Assembly (NCBI RefSeq): GCF_003315245.1
Contig: NZ_QNRT01000008.1
Location: 1-64,000, forward strand
DNA length: 64,000 nt
Direction of reading: 5' to 3'
DNA from: Arenicella xantha
GTDB taxonomy: Bacteria; Pseudomonadota; Gammaproteobacteria; Arenicellales; Arenicellaceae
The first letter of the stretch is position 1; each line of letters begins with the position of its first letter. This document shows positions 43,953-52,671 of this stretch, in pieces. The translations under genes were made by a program, and so were the position numbers. Under the pieces are notes generated by a model. The model saw nothing but the letters and a program-made list of their open reading frames with translations, was not told the origin of the DNA and ran no database searches.

Positions 43953-46457
43953 ATGTCGTTATCATTACGAAAAATAACCGCTGCGTTGGCACTAGCTGGT
44001 GTCGCAGCACCCGGACTGAGTATCGCTCAAGATAGTTCAGCACCATTTATGGAAGAGATTGTCGTAACTGCCACCAAGCGTGCGCAAACGTTGCAGGATA
44101 TTCCTATCGCGGTTTCTGTAACTTCTTCTGAAACTATTGAACGCGCTCAAATTCAAGACATTAGTGACCTACAAAGTGTGGTTCCTAGTTTGCGTGTTAG
44201 CCAACTGCAAAGCTCGACCAATACTAACTTCGTGATTCGCGGGTTTGGTAATGGTGCAAATAATCCAGGTATTGAGCCATCGGTTGGTGTGTTCATTGAC
44301 GGTGTATACCGATCTCGTTCAGCCGGTGCGATCTCAGATCTACCGAATCTAGAGCGTGTCGAAGTACTACGTGGTCCTCAAAGTACTTTGTTTGGTAAGA
44401 ACGCATCCGCTGGTGTAATCAACATTGTCACGGCTAAACCCTCTGGTGAAAGCGCTGGGCAAGTATCCGGTACTATCGGCAACTACGGCCAGTTTATTGC
44501 GAAAGGCAATGTCGAAGCCGCGTTGAGCGATACAGCAGCGTTTAGTTTGGCTGCATCGACTAACACTCGTGACGGTTACGTAGAGAACACTAATCCCGGT
44601 GGAGGTAGCGATTTAAACAATCGTGATCGTCAATCCTTTCGTGGTCAATTATTGCTGAACCCTAGCGATGCTACTGAGATTCGTTTCATTGCTGATTACG
44701 ATACAATCGACGAAAAGTGTTGTGCGACGGTTAATATTGTTGCCGGTCCTACATTGGGCGCGATCCAATTTGCTGGTGGTGACTTGATTGCAAATGACCG
44801 TGAGTCATTGGAAACTAAGACTAATATTGATCCGAATAATCAGCTAGACAATACTGGTTTGTCGATGCAAATCGATCACGACTTCGATTCGTTTACTTTT
44901 ACGTCGATCACATCGTTCCGCAACGTTGATTCTCGTTACGACATCGATGCTGACTTCACTAGTGCAGACATTATTACTAATGAAATTTTGTCTGACATTG
45001 ATACATTCACTCAAGAATTCCGTTTAACTTCTACCGGTGGCGACAAGCTTGACTGGATGGTCGGTGGTTTCTATTTTGATGAGTCAGTTGAATATCAAGA
45101 TGACCTTCCTTTTGGCACTCAGTATCGTCGTTACCTAGACGCATTAGCCATCGGTGCTGGTGCTCCTGGCGCGATTGGTACAGTTGAAGCAATCTTAGGT
45201 TTGCCAGTTGGTCAAGCATTTGGTCAAGTTGGCCAAGGCTTTACGCATCAATCAACGCTAGACAACGAAGCAATTTCATTGTTCGGTCAGTTTGATTTCC
45301 ATCTTAGCGATGCTCTAACCGCAACAGTCGGCTTGAGCTATACAAAAGATGAAAAGCAAGCATCGACTACTCAAACCCGTGCTGACGCCTTCTCAGGTGT
45401 TGATCGTGTTGAGCTAGGTACTGCTGTTATCTTTAATGCTTTGACTGGTTTGGCGCCAACTCCGCAAAACTTTGCCTTGGTTCCATCTGCATTCCAAGGT
45501 GCATTGGGCGCAGCTTCTAATCCAGCCACGAACCCTTTCGCTGGTTTAGCCGGCTTTCAGTTCTTGCCTCCGTATGTTGATTTTCCAAATGCCGTTGAAT
45601 CTGGTGAGTCAGACGATGATGAGTTGAGTTATACCTTTCGTTTAGCCTATGACGTAAATGATAGCTTGAACGTATACGGTGGTGTATCAACCGGTTTTAA
45701 AGCGACATCTTGGAACTTGAGTCGTGATGCTGCACCATTTGCTGAAGATGTTGCTGCGCTGCGAGCAGCTGGCCTGATTCCTGCTAACTTTGTTTCAGGA
45801 ACTCGTTTTGCTGGACCAGAAGAAGCTACAGTGTACGAATTGGGTTTGAAATCTAGTTTCGAGCGTGGTTCATTCAATATCGCTTTGTTTGATCAATCTA
45901 TCAAAGGCTTTCAGTCTAATGCCTTCGTTGGAACTGGTTTCAACTTGACGAGTGCCGGTGAGCAGTCTACCAAGGGTGTTGAATTTGATTTGGTTTACTA
46001 CCCAACCGATTCTTTACAGTTAACCTTGTCTGGTACTTTGTTGGATCCTACGTATGATTCATTCGAAGGGGCTGGCCGTGATCCACTAACCGGTGAAGTT
46101 GTTGATTTAACTGGTGTTGACCCAGCTGGTATCAACGAAGTGAGCTTATCAACTTCGTTCACCTACCGCTTCAACTTGGGATCAAATGATGCTTACTTCC
46201 GTGGCGACTACTTTTATGAAGACAGTGTTCCAATTGGTGACTTAGCAATTTCAGCTTTTGAGCGTGAAACTAAAAACCTAAATTTGGCCGCAGGTATCAA
46301 TACTGAAAGTGGCCTTGGGTTCTCTATTTGGGTTCGTAACGCTACCGACCATGCGTCGTTGATCAGTGCCTTCGCCTCGGTTGCTCAAGCTGGCAGCTTT
46401 AGTGGTTACCGTACGCAACCGCGTACCTATGGCATTACCGTTTCAAAGGATTTCTAA
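43953..46457 (+). CDS. TonB-dependent receptor
   Basis: This 834-residue outer-membrane receptor has a signal peptide (residues 1 to about 25, ending SIAQ). A TonB-box-like MEEIVVTATKR follows at about 31 to 41, and the plug domain has VEVLRGPQSTLFGKNASAG (about 130 to 148). A 22-strand barrel of some 650 residues ends in the aromatic Phe needed for assembly. A Cys-Cys pair (DEKCCAT, about residue 250) lies in an early extracellular loop. The type is the one frequent in sphingomonads and marine Gammaproteobacteria that scavenge organic compounds rather than known siderophores. It has a strong GAGGAGGAG ribosome site, and a Fur-box-like site lies upstream. A terminator separates it from the enzyme genes. 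Confidence 0.95.
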   Translation: MSLSLRKITAALALAGVAAPGLSIAQDSSAPFMEEIVVTATKRAQTLQDIPIAVSVTSSETIERAQIQDISDLQSVVPSLRVSQLQSSTNTNFVIRGFGNGANNPGIEPSVGVFIDGVYRSRSAGAISDLPNLERVEVLRGPQSTLFGKNASAGVINIVTAKPSGESAGQVSGTIGNYGQFIAKGNVEAALSDTAAFSLAASTNTRDGYVENTNPGGGSDLNNRDRQSFRGQLLLNPSDATEIRFIADYDTIDEKCCATVNIVAGPTLGAIQFAGGDLIANDRESLETKTNIDPNNQLDNTGLSMQIDHDFDSFTFTSITSFRNVDSRYDIDADFTSADIITNEILSDIDTFTQEFRLTSTGGDKLDWMVGGFYFDESVEYQDDLPFGTQYRRYLDALAIGAGAPGAIGTVEAILGLPVGQAFGQVGQGFTHQSTLDNEAISLFGQFDFHLSDALTATVGLSYTKDEKQASTTQTRADAFSGVDRVELGTAVIFNALTGLAPTPQNFALVPSAFQGALGAASNPATNPFAGLAGFQFLPPYVDFPNAVESGESDDDELSYTFRLAYDVNDSLNVYGGVSTGFKATSWNLSRDAAPFAEDVAALRAAGLIPANFVSGTRFAGPEEATVYELGLKSSFERGSFNIALFDQSIKGFQSNAFVGTGFNLTSAGEQSTKGVEFDLVYYPTDSLQLTLSGTLLDPTYDSFEGAGRDPLTGEVVDLTGVDPAGINEVSLSTSFTYRFNLGSNDAYFRGDYFYEDSVPIGDLAISAFERETKNLNLAAGINTESGLGFSIWVRNATDHASLISAFASVAQAGSFSGYRTQPRTYGITVSKDF

Positions 46458-46504
46458 TCCTGCGAACGTGTTACCAAGACGAATGTAGTAATTTCGTTTA
46501 GAAA

Positions 46505-46542
46505 GCCGGCGCGAGGGTCCTACCTTGCGCCGGTTTTTTTTC
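46505..46542 (+). terminator. Terminator after the TonB-dependent receptor
   Basis: CCGGCGCGAGG and CCTTGCGCCGG form an 11-bp stem (one G-U pair) with a 6-base loop, followed by eight T. It should make the receptor mRNA mostly separate from the genes after it. Confidence 0.9.
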
Positions 46543-46594
46543 GCCCAGCGACTAGTTGTCAGAATTTTCATAAACATTGGAATAGAGTCCTCTC

Positions 46595-47722
46595 ATGAAT
46601 CAGTTCAAGACCGTTCCGAACATTTTATTTGGAGCCGGCTGCAGCAAGCAGTTAGCCGATGTATGCAAATCGTCAGGAATAAGAAAGCCGTTTATTGTTA
46701 CCGATAATGGCGTGCTCGCGTGTGGGTTGCTTGACCGCGTGATGTCATCTATACCGAGTGCGACCATCTATTCTGAGGTGATCGCCGACCCTCCTGCCGC
46801 GACCGTAGAGCACGCGGCCCAAATCGCCAGTGGAGACAATTGTGACGCTGTGATTGGTTTCGGTGGCGGTAGTTCGATGGATGTGGCTAAGTTGGTTGCA
46901 GTGCTAATGGGTGGGGAGCAACAGCTGGCAAAAATGTATGGAGTTGGGAATGTTGTTGGTTCTCGTGTTCCGTTGATTCAAGTCCCAACTACAGCTGGCA
47001 CTGGGTCTGAAGCAACAGCTGTGGCAATTGTGACAACTGGCGAACACACTAAATCGGGCGTTGTGAGCGATCAGTTGTTTGCGGATACAATTATTTTAGA
47101 TCCTGAATTGACTCTCGGTTTGCCCGCGTCAGTTACTGCGGCAACAGGCATTGACGCAATGGTGCACGCTATTGAAGCGTTTACCAGTAAGAGATTAAAG
47201 AACCCGATCTCGGATATGTTCGCACTGCGAGCGCTAGCGCTACTGTCAGGCAGTATTCACGCTGCGGTTTCGCATGGTGATGACATAATGGCGCGTAGCG
47301 ATATGTTGCTCGGCGCCATGTTGGCTGGTCAGGCCTTTGCTAATGCGCCGGTGGGCGCCGTGCATGCGCTGGCGTATCCGCTAGGAGGGATTTATCACAT
47401 TCCGCATGGCTTGAGTAACTCTCTGGTATTGCCTTACGTGCTGAGATTCAACGCCACTGCAGCGCTCGATCAATACGATACATTGGCCGCAGTCATCTTG
47501 GAAAGTACGGCAGTTGGCGAAGGCGCGATGCGGTTATCGGACTATTTTTTACAGCTTGCAGGTGAATTGGAATTGCCGACGACTTTACGGGCCGTAGGTA
47601 TACCTGAGGACGGGCTATCGGAACTCGCCGAGCAATCACAGCTCCAACAGCGATTGCTCATAAATAACCCACGTGAAGTGTCTCTTGCCGAGTCGCTTAC
47701 TATTTATCAGCAAGCATACTAG
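46595..47722 (+). CDS. Iron-containing alcohol dehydrogenase
   Basis: This 375-residue group III alcohol dehydrogenase would interconvert an alcohol and an aldehyde or ketone with NAD(P). Domain 1 carries GFGGGSSMDVAK (about residues 88 to 99), the cofactor loop, and VPTTAGTGSEAT. Domain 2 holds the metal ligands: Asp and His in TGIDAMVHAIEAF, and the two His in HALAYPLGGIYHIPHG. Length is normal. It starts the enzyme part of the cassette, 16 bases before the thioesterase gene, and has no promoter that I could identify beyond the terminator gap. The substrate is unknown. Confidence 0.93.
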   Translation: MNQFKTVPNILFGAGCSKQLADVCKSSGIRKPFIVTDNGVLACGLLDRVMSSIPSATIYSEVIADPPAATVEHAAQIASGDNCDAVIGFGGGSSMDVAKLVAVLMGGEQQLAKMYGVGNVVGSRVPLIQVPTTAGTGSEATAVAIVTTGEHTKSGVVSDQLFADTIILDPELTLGLPASVTAATGIDAMVHAIEAFTSKRLKNPISDMFALRALALLSGSIHAAVSHGDDIMARSDMLLGAMLAGQAFANAPVGAVHALAYPLGGIYHIPHGLSNSLVLPYVLRFNATAALDQYDTLAAVILESTAVGEGAMRLSDYFLQLAGELELPTTLRAVGIPEDGLSELAEQSQLQQRLLINNPREVSLAESLTIYQQAY

Positions 47723-47737
47723 GTCTAGAAAAATATA

Positions 47738-48160
47738 ATGTCAGTGACACGCGAGGAATATAAGTACTTTTCGGATATCACCACTCGATGGAGTGATAAC
47801 GACATTTATGGCCATGTGAATAATGTCACTTATTACTCCTATTTTGATACGGTTGCCAATAATTTTCTTATTGAACGTGCAGGGTTAGATATTCATGCTG
47901 CGAGCGTGGTTGGCTTTGTCGTGGCCTCAGAGTGTCAATATCACTCACCAGTGGCTTATCCTGAACGCTTAGAGGCTGGGTTTCGGGTAAATCGCATCGG
48001 TAACCGTTCGGTTGAGTACGGCATCGCTATTTTTCAACAAGGCTCTAAGTTAGCTGCAGCGTCAGGAAGTTTTACACACGTATTCGTTAATCGGCAGGAA
48101 GGTAAATCTGTCGCTATCCCCGAAATTGTCCGACAAGCGTTATTGTCGGTAACTATCTAG
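47738..48160 (+). CDS. Acyl-CoA thioesterase, 4-HBT hotdog family
   Basis: This 140-residue hotdog-fold enzyme would split an acyl-CoA into acid and CoA. The 4-HBT signature is clear: TRWSDNDIYGHVNNVTYYSYFD (residues about 14 to 35), where the first Asp region and the His-Val-Asn-Asn form the active site. Length fits the YbgC/FadM group. It follows the iron alcohol dehydrogenase after 15 bases and precedes the MaoC gene after 14, with AGGAGA ahead of the latter. Substrate cannot be told, but its place among CoA genes suggests a pathway-specific release step. Confidence 0.9.
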   Translation: MSVTREEYKYFSDITTRWSDNDIYGHVNNVTYYSYFDTVANNFLIERAGLDIHAASVVGFVVASECQYHSPVAYPERLEAGFRVNRIGNRSVEYGIAIFQQGSKLAAASGSFTHVFVNRQEGKSVAIPEIVRQALLSVTI

Positions 48161-48174
48161 ATTAGGAGAAATAT

Positions 48175-48636
48175 ATGGGAAAATTAGTAACGTCAAGTTC
48201 GATATATGATGAGGTTGGTAAAGAAATCGGTGTGTCTGACTGGTTTGAAGTGACTCAAGACAACGTTGATAAGTTTGCCGATGTCACGCTGGATCATCAG
48301 TTCATTCATATTGACCCTGAAAAAGCCGCTAAATCACCGTTTGGTGGAACGATTGCACATGGTTTCTATACCATGTCGATGTTGTCGCACTTTGCCGAGT
48401 CTGGATGTGGAATTTCCATTGCTGACGCCAAAATGGGCGTCAATTATGGTTGTGATAAGTTGCGATTCATTCATCCGGTACGAGTCGGATCAAAAATACG
48501 AGGGCGTTCTGTGTTGATTGACGCCGAAGAAAAACAACCTGGACAGTTTTTGTTTAAACAACGCATTACTGTCGAGATCGAAGGTGTCGAGAAGCCAGCA
48601 TTGATTGCCGAGTGGCTAACGATGGCATTTCTCTAA
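48175..48636 (+). CDS. MaoC family (R)-enoyl-CoA hydratase
   Basis: This 153-residue hotdog-fold hydratase would add water to a 2-enoyl-CoA giving an (R)-3-hydroxyacyl-CoA. The hydratase-2 motif is DHQFIHIDPEKA (about residues 40 to 51) with catalytic Asp and His, followed by FGGTIAHGFYTMSML. Single-domain MaoC proteins act as dimers. The next gene encodes an SDR resembling the dehydrogenase part of peroxisomal MFE-2, which oxidises exactly this kind of product. The ATG follows AGGAGAAATAT. Confidence 0.92.
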   Translation: MGKLVTSSSIYDEVGKEIGVSDWFEVTQDNVDKFADVTLDHQFIHIDPEKAAKSPFGGTIAHGFYTMSMLSHFAESGCGISIADAKMGVNYGCDKLRFIHPVRVGSKIRGRSVLIDAEEKQPGQFLFKQRITVEIEGVEKPALIAEWLTMAFL

Positions 48637-48659
48637 AGATAATATGGAGTACTAAATAC

Positions 48660-49580
48660 ATGACTATTAATTTTGAAAATCAAGTTGCAATTGTAACGGG
48701 CGCAGGCAACGGTTTAGGCCGCAGTCACGCACTTGAATTAGCTAAACGCGGTGCAAAGGTTGTTATCAATGACCTGGGTGGCGCTCGCGATGGTACCGGT
48801 GGATCGAGTCAAGCGGCTAAAGATGTGGTGGCTACGATTGAAGGCTTCGGCGGTGAGGCTTTAGCTAATGGCGCGAACGTGTCGGATGCTGAACAGGTAG
48901 CGCAAATGATCGAAGAGACCATGACTCGCTGGGGACGCATTGATGTTCTAGTAAATAACGCAGGTATTTTGCGTGATAAGACGTTTGCAAAAATGTCGCT
49001 CGATGATTTCACAGCGGTTTTAGATGTGCATTTGATGGGCAGTGTGAATTGTACTAAGGCTGTTTGGGATATCATGCGTGAACAAAATTACGGACGAATC
49101 GTGATGACAACTTCGTCGAGCGGAATGTACGGAAATTTTGGTCAGGCTAATTATGGTGCAGCCAAGATGGCGCTGGTTGGGTTGATGAATACGCTAGTGC
49201 TCGAGGGTAAAAAGTACGGCATTAATGTGAATACCTTGGCACCTACGGCAGGTACTCGAATGCTGGAAGACATTATCGAAGATGAGCAGGTAATGGACAT
49301 AATGAGCGTTGAGTCGGTAACCGCAGGTCTAATTACTTTGTGCGATAAAGATGCACCGAATCGCAGTATTCTTTGTGCAGGGGCGGGCGGTTATGCGACA
49401 ACGCATATCTATGAAACTGAGGGTATTTATCTGCCGCCAGAAGATCAAACGCCAGAACAAGTCCGTTTAAATATTGATGCAATCAATGCCGCCGACGGCG
49501 AAAGAATTTATACCGCTGGCTTTGAACAGACAAATAAATTTGTTGAAAAAGCGATTGCTCATTTCAAGTCAAAGGCTTGA
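48660..49580 (+). CDS. MFE-2-like (R)-3-hydroxyacyl-CoA dehydrogenase (SDR)
   Basis: This 306-residue SDR resembles the N-terminal dehydrogenase domain of eukaryotic multifunctional enzyme 2. The start VAIVTGAGNGLGRSHALELA and the insert NDLGGARDGTGGSSQAA (about residues 35 to 51) are hallmarks of that group. Catalytic residues are in TTSSSG and YGAAK. A C-terminal extension of about 70 residues beyond the classical SDR fold is also typical. It would oxidise the (R)-3-hydroxyacyl-CoA made by the MaoC hydratase. I chose the ATG at 48660 (TGGAGT upstream); a longer frame overlapping MaoC is less likely. Confidence 0.92.
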   Translation: MTINFENQVAIVTGAGNGLGRSHALELAKRGAKVVINDLGGARDGTGGSSQAAKDVVATIEGFGGEALANGANVSDAEQVAQMIEETMTRWGRIDVLVNNAGILRDKTFAKMSLDDFTAVLDVHLMGSVNCTKAVWDIMREQNYGRIVMTTSSSGMYGNFGQANYGAAKMALVGLMNTLVLEGKKYGINVNTLAPTAGTRMLEDIIEDEQVMDIMSVESVTAGLITLCDKDAPNRSILCAGAGGYATTHIYETEGIYLPPEDQTPEQVRLNIDAINAADGERIYTAGFEQTNKFVEKAIAHFKSKA

Positions 49581-49618
49581 TTTGTTGAAGCTCAAGCGTT
49601 TGGTGTTTTAACAAAAAA

Positions 49619-49646
49619 TGGAGGTTGGCCGAATGGTCAACCTCCT
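49619..49646 (+). terminator. Hairpin after the enzyme cassette
   Basis: GGAGGTTGGCC and GGTCAACCTCC pair over 11 bases with a GAAT loop, 40 bases after the SDR stop. There is no T-run after it, so it may protect the mRNA end more than terminate. Its left arm recurs at 49891. Confidence 0.45.
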
Positions 49647-49748
49647 AACCACGAGTGTATGAATTACTAAGATATTGTTATAAGAATTCGGGTAATTTTT
49701 TGCATGCGCATGAGTTTGATGTATATCTCGAGCCGCGATCTAATTTAG

Positions 49749-49967
49749 CCTTGTTGGCTTAAAATTCGACGGGCTTGTGTTTACTTCTATATTGAAAATA
49801 TAGTTCAAGTTATTGCTGGGACTTATCTATTAGATGCGCAAAACATTGATTTGGATTCAAAATTTTCAAATTTAGCACGTGACCCATACGTGGAGGTTGG
49901 CCAAGCGGACAACGTCGGTAACATGGACTTACCTAACTTGAATGCCTACAAGTTGAAATTGCTTTAA
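49749..49967 (+). pseudogene. Possible gene remnant with protein-like reading frame
   Basis: From a stop at 49746 to a TAA ending at 49967 the frame is open for 72 codons without an ATG until near its end. The latter part reads like a real protein (AGTYLLDAQNIDLDS, then VEVGQADNVGNMDL, ending in KLKLL). The bases before about 49800 look random. It could be the 3' end of a lost gene, perhaps an exported beta-rich protein. No family was recognised, and there is no ribosome site. Confidence 0.3.
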
Positions 49968-50156
49968 GTTTAAAAAGGGCAGCCGAATCAATAAATTGCG
50001 GATATGTGTTAATCAATGTTATCGGCAGTCCTTTGCCTTGATTGATGCGCCTTACGTGTTTTTTTGAGCTTATGCGACGGAGGCTAAACCGAAACGGTGA
50101 AGCATAGGTCGAGTCGTGTTTAGTGGTAAATAGCCCTAGCCCCTAGCCCTAGAGTG
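49968..50156. other. Non-coding remainder with a short C-rich repeat
   Basis: Together with the stretch from 49581 this forms a 576-base gap between the SDR and the convergent phosphatase-like gene. It ends with a small imperfect tandem of TAGCCC units (about 50129-50153). No open frame or clear promoter is visible here. Confidence 0.4.
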
Positions 50157-50588
50157 CTACTTTGAATTTTCTAAGCTCTCTAGTACAGCTCTTGCATTGC
50201 CCAGTGGAATTCCTGCCGCTTGGGCAGACTCTATCGTTTCATCTGCGCTGAGGTTTTTAGCTTCAATTTGGCCTATAGCCCAAATAAATGATGATCGCAT
50301 TCCACTTCGGCAGTGCGCGAAGATCGGGTCCTCGTTGCTATCGATAATGGATTTAAAATTTGCTACTAAATCGTCCGGCATAGGTTGACCATTTGCCATT
50401 GGCAGGTAGTGATAGTCGATGCCATATTCAGCGGCTAATTCACGTGCTTGATGTGCGGTGAGCTGATTAGGTTCTTCGCCGTCTGGGCGGTTATTGATAA
50501 TGACTTTGATGCCGGCATGAGCCAGTGCGTCAAAGTCGGCGGCTTGAATTTGGCCGCCAACGAAAATATTTTTATGTAGGTGTTTCAT
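50157..50588 (-). CDS. DUF442 (TIGR01244) phosphatase/sulfurtransferase-like protein
   Basis: This 143-residue protein has the protein-tyrosine-phosphatase-like fold of DUF442. The P-loop is HCRSGMRSS (about residues 92 to 100), fitting Cx5R with Cys93 as nucleophile. FVGGQIQAADF and NNRPDGEEP are family marks. In other bacteria this domain (Blh, BigR-linked) goes with sulfide or persulfide oxidation, fused to or near a metallo-beta-lactamase. Here it stands alone, 19 bases downstream of the transglutaminase gene and perhaps cotranscribed with it. The substrate is unknown. Confidence 0.85.
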   Translation of the reverse strand: MKHLHKNIFVGGQIQAADFDALAHAGIKVIINNRPDGEEPNQLTAHQARELAAEYGIDYHYLPMANGQPMPDDLVANFKSIIDSNEDPIFAHCRSGMRSSFIWAIGQIEAKNLSADETIESAQAAGIPLGNARAVLESLENSK

Positions 50589-50607
50589 GGTTGTCCTGTT
50601 GCGACGA

Positions 50608-52671
50608 TTAGTTTTTGTGCTTTGCGTTAAATTTTTTCACCAGCCGTCTCAGTGTGAGTAGTTGAGTCGTTGGGTCAGTGCTATCAGGGCCGAAGCGGAT
50701 AGCATGGTAGGTATCGGTGATTTTTTCGATTTGGTGTTTTAAATGCGGTGCTTCGCGACAAGCTTTGTCTGAAAACTCTTGAGGTGATTCGTCTTGTCGC
50801 TTGTTTATATTAAGTTTTGCTAGTTTGGCAACAAACTTAAGATATAACAACTGCGCATCGCTGCGCTTGATTCTACGAGGCATGAGGCGCCAGAAATAAA
50901 ACACTATTAGTGCGCCAGTAGCGCTAAACATTAATGCAACCAAAGTGCTTAGACTGTTCTCTGATTTGATGCCGAGATTTTTTAAAAGCTCTTTTTGTGT
51001 TTCGAAATCGTATTCGACAATCCATTTATTCCATTGGTATGAAATATTATTCCAGCTATCACGCATGTTGCGCATCAGTCTGGCGCCCGAGCTAGGGTTT
51101 AAGAAATCCGCTAAAGCACGTCCGGATGCGTCTCCTCCAAGACCGTCACCGTCCCAAAGTTGAAGCAGTGCATCCATGCCAAACTCTATGCGTTCAGGGC
51201 TGATCGCCGCTGTTGGATCAACGCGTTGCCAGCGCTGATTGACCCACACTTCGCTCCAAGCATGCGCATCTGAGTAGCGGACTTCCAGAAAATCACCAGC
51301 GTCATTAAAACGCCCTCCTTGATATCCAACAACCACTCGAGCCGGAATCCCCATCCAGCGCATTATTATTGTGAAGGCGCTAGCATAATGTTCGCAATAC
51401 CCTGTTTTAGTATTTAGTAAAAAGTCCTCGATTTTGTTTTCGTCACTAAGCCCCGGAGGGTTAAGCGAATAGCTAAAGTCGGTGTTCTCAATGTGTTGAT
51501 AAACTCGAGCAATGATGTCAGCGTCACTCTCGGCGCCGTCGCGCCACTGAGCCATCAGTGCTTGGAGGCGTGCGCTTGGCTGGCTGTCGGTTCGCAACAG
51601 TCTGTCACGGTCTACCTGCTGGTCAAAAACTGGTGGGGTTAAATTTGATCCACCTCGATAACGAAACTTGTTAGATGAGCTTTGGCTTTGGAAAACGGAG
51701 AAATCAAACAAGACTTTGCCGCGTTCGACTTCGGTGATGTAGTCCAGATAGGGAAGGTAGTGATCCGTCGTCTGCTCATGAAGTACTTGATAGCGAATGT
51801 CGTCTTCACTCGGTGTGATTGCGGCCTGTAATGCCCGTGATCTTTGAAAGTCGCGCGCATTGGGTTCTGACACTTTCCATGTGAAATTTTGTTCTTCATT
51901 CATCACTTTAACTCGCCAATACCGGTCTGCTGATATTGGCGGACTATCGTCGAACTCAACTCGAAAAGCGAGTGAGTTGTCAAAGGCCGAGGCGGCCATC
52001 TCGCCGGCTACCAAGCTGTCGCTTAGTTCTGAGCTAAGTTCATCCTGAGAAGGCAGAAAGCCGAAGTCGCCTTGTATTCTTGGAAAAAAGAAGAACAACA
52101 AAATGGCAATTGGCACGGCTTTAACCACAAGCATGGTGCTAGATTTGAAGGGAGCAAATAAACCTTGTGGTGTAGGGTTAGACAATTGGAACAAAATGCC
52201 GGTAATTGCCAAGGTGTATATAAGTACCACCGTAATACTTAAAATCGACGAATCAAACAAAAAGCTAGATGCAGCTAAAAAGTACAGAATTAGACAAACT
52301 ACGAAGTAGTCTCGCAGCCCGCGTGACTCTAAAAATTTTAGTGTGGCCAATAAAACTAAAAAGCTTATGCCTGCGCGCTGGCCATTCCAACCTCCGTATA
52401 AAGCGACAATTGCGACTAAGCTGACGATCGATAAGACCATCATGATTACGCGATGAGGCGCGTTTTTTCCAGTGATAATAAGTGTTAGTTTAAGGGTGTA
52501 TACCGCGAGGGCGAAGAAGCCGATGATCGGGTCGGCTATCTGAAAGTGCATCAATGCCGCCACGCCAATAATCACCGACAGTTGAATGAGCGTCTGGCGG
52601 TGTGGTTCATGGGTCGGAGGTTGGCTCGGCAACGGCGGCAGCTTAATACCTAGGCGCTTAAGTATACTCAT
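50608..52671 (-). CDS. tgpA: TgpA-like membrane transglutaminase (DUF3488-transglutaminase-DUF4129)
   Basis: This 687-residue protein is like TgpA of Pseudomonas, an essential periplasmic transglutaminase. Five to six N-terminal helices (about residues 30 to 205, DUF3488) anchor it. The periplasmic transglutaminase-like domain has the catalytic Cys in TGYCEHYASA, His in YSDAHAWSEVW and Asp in RVDPTAA. One more helix near residue 570 leads to a cytoplasmic DUF4129-like tail. It is third in MoxR-DUF58-TgpA, with an ATGA overlap to DUF58. It may crosslink or cut amide bonds in envelope proteins; its substrate is unknown. Confidence 0.92.
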   Translation of the reverse strand: MSILKRLGIKLPPLPSQPPTHEPHRQTLIQLSVIIGVAALMHFQIADPIIGFFALAVYTLKLTLIITGKNAPHRVIMMVLSIVSLVAIVALYGGWNGQRAGISFLVLLATLKFLESRGLRDYFVVCLILYFLAASSFLFDSSILSITVVLIYTLAITGILFQLSNPTPQGLFAPFKSSTMLVVKAVPIAILLFFFFPRIQGDFGFLPSQDELSSELSDSLVAGEMAASAFDNSLAFRVEFDDSPPISADRYWRVKVMNEEQNFTWKVSEPNARDFQRSRALQAAITPSEDDIRYQVLHEQTTDHYLPYLDYITEVERGKVLFDFSVFQSQSSSNKFRYRGGSNLTPPVFDQQVDRDRLLRTDSQPSARLQALMAQWRDGAESDADIIARVYQHIENTDFSYSLNPPGLSDENKIEDFLLNTKTGYCEHYASAFTIIMRWMGIPARVVVGYQGGRFNDAGDFLEVRYSDAHAWSEVWVNQRWQRVDPTAAISPERIEFGMDALLQLWDGDGLGGDASGRALADFLNPSSGARLMRNMRDSWNNISYQWNKWIVEYDFETQKELLKNLGIKSENSLSTLVALMFSATGALIVFYFWRLMPRRIKRSDAQLLYLKFVAKLAKLNINKRQDESPQEFSDKACREAPHLKHQIEKITDTYHAIRFGPDSTDPTTQLLTLRRLVKKFNAKHKN

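Noticed and set aside
50129-50153. TAGCCC tandem as CRISPR or telomere-like repeat
   Set aside because: There are only about three imperfect short units with no spacers.
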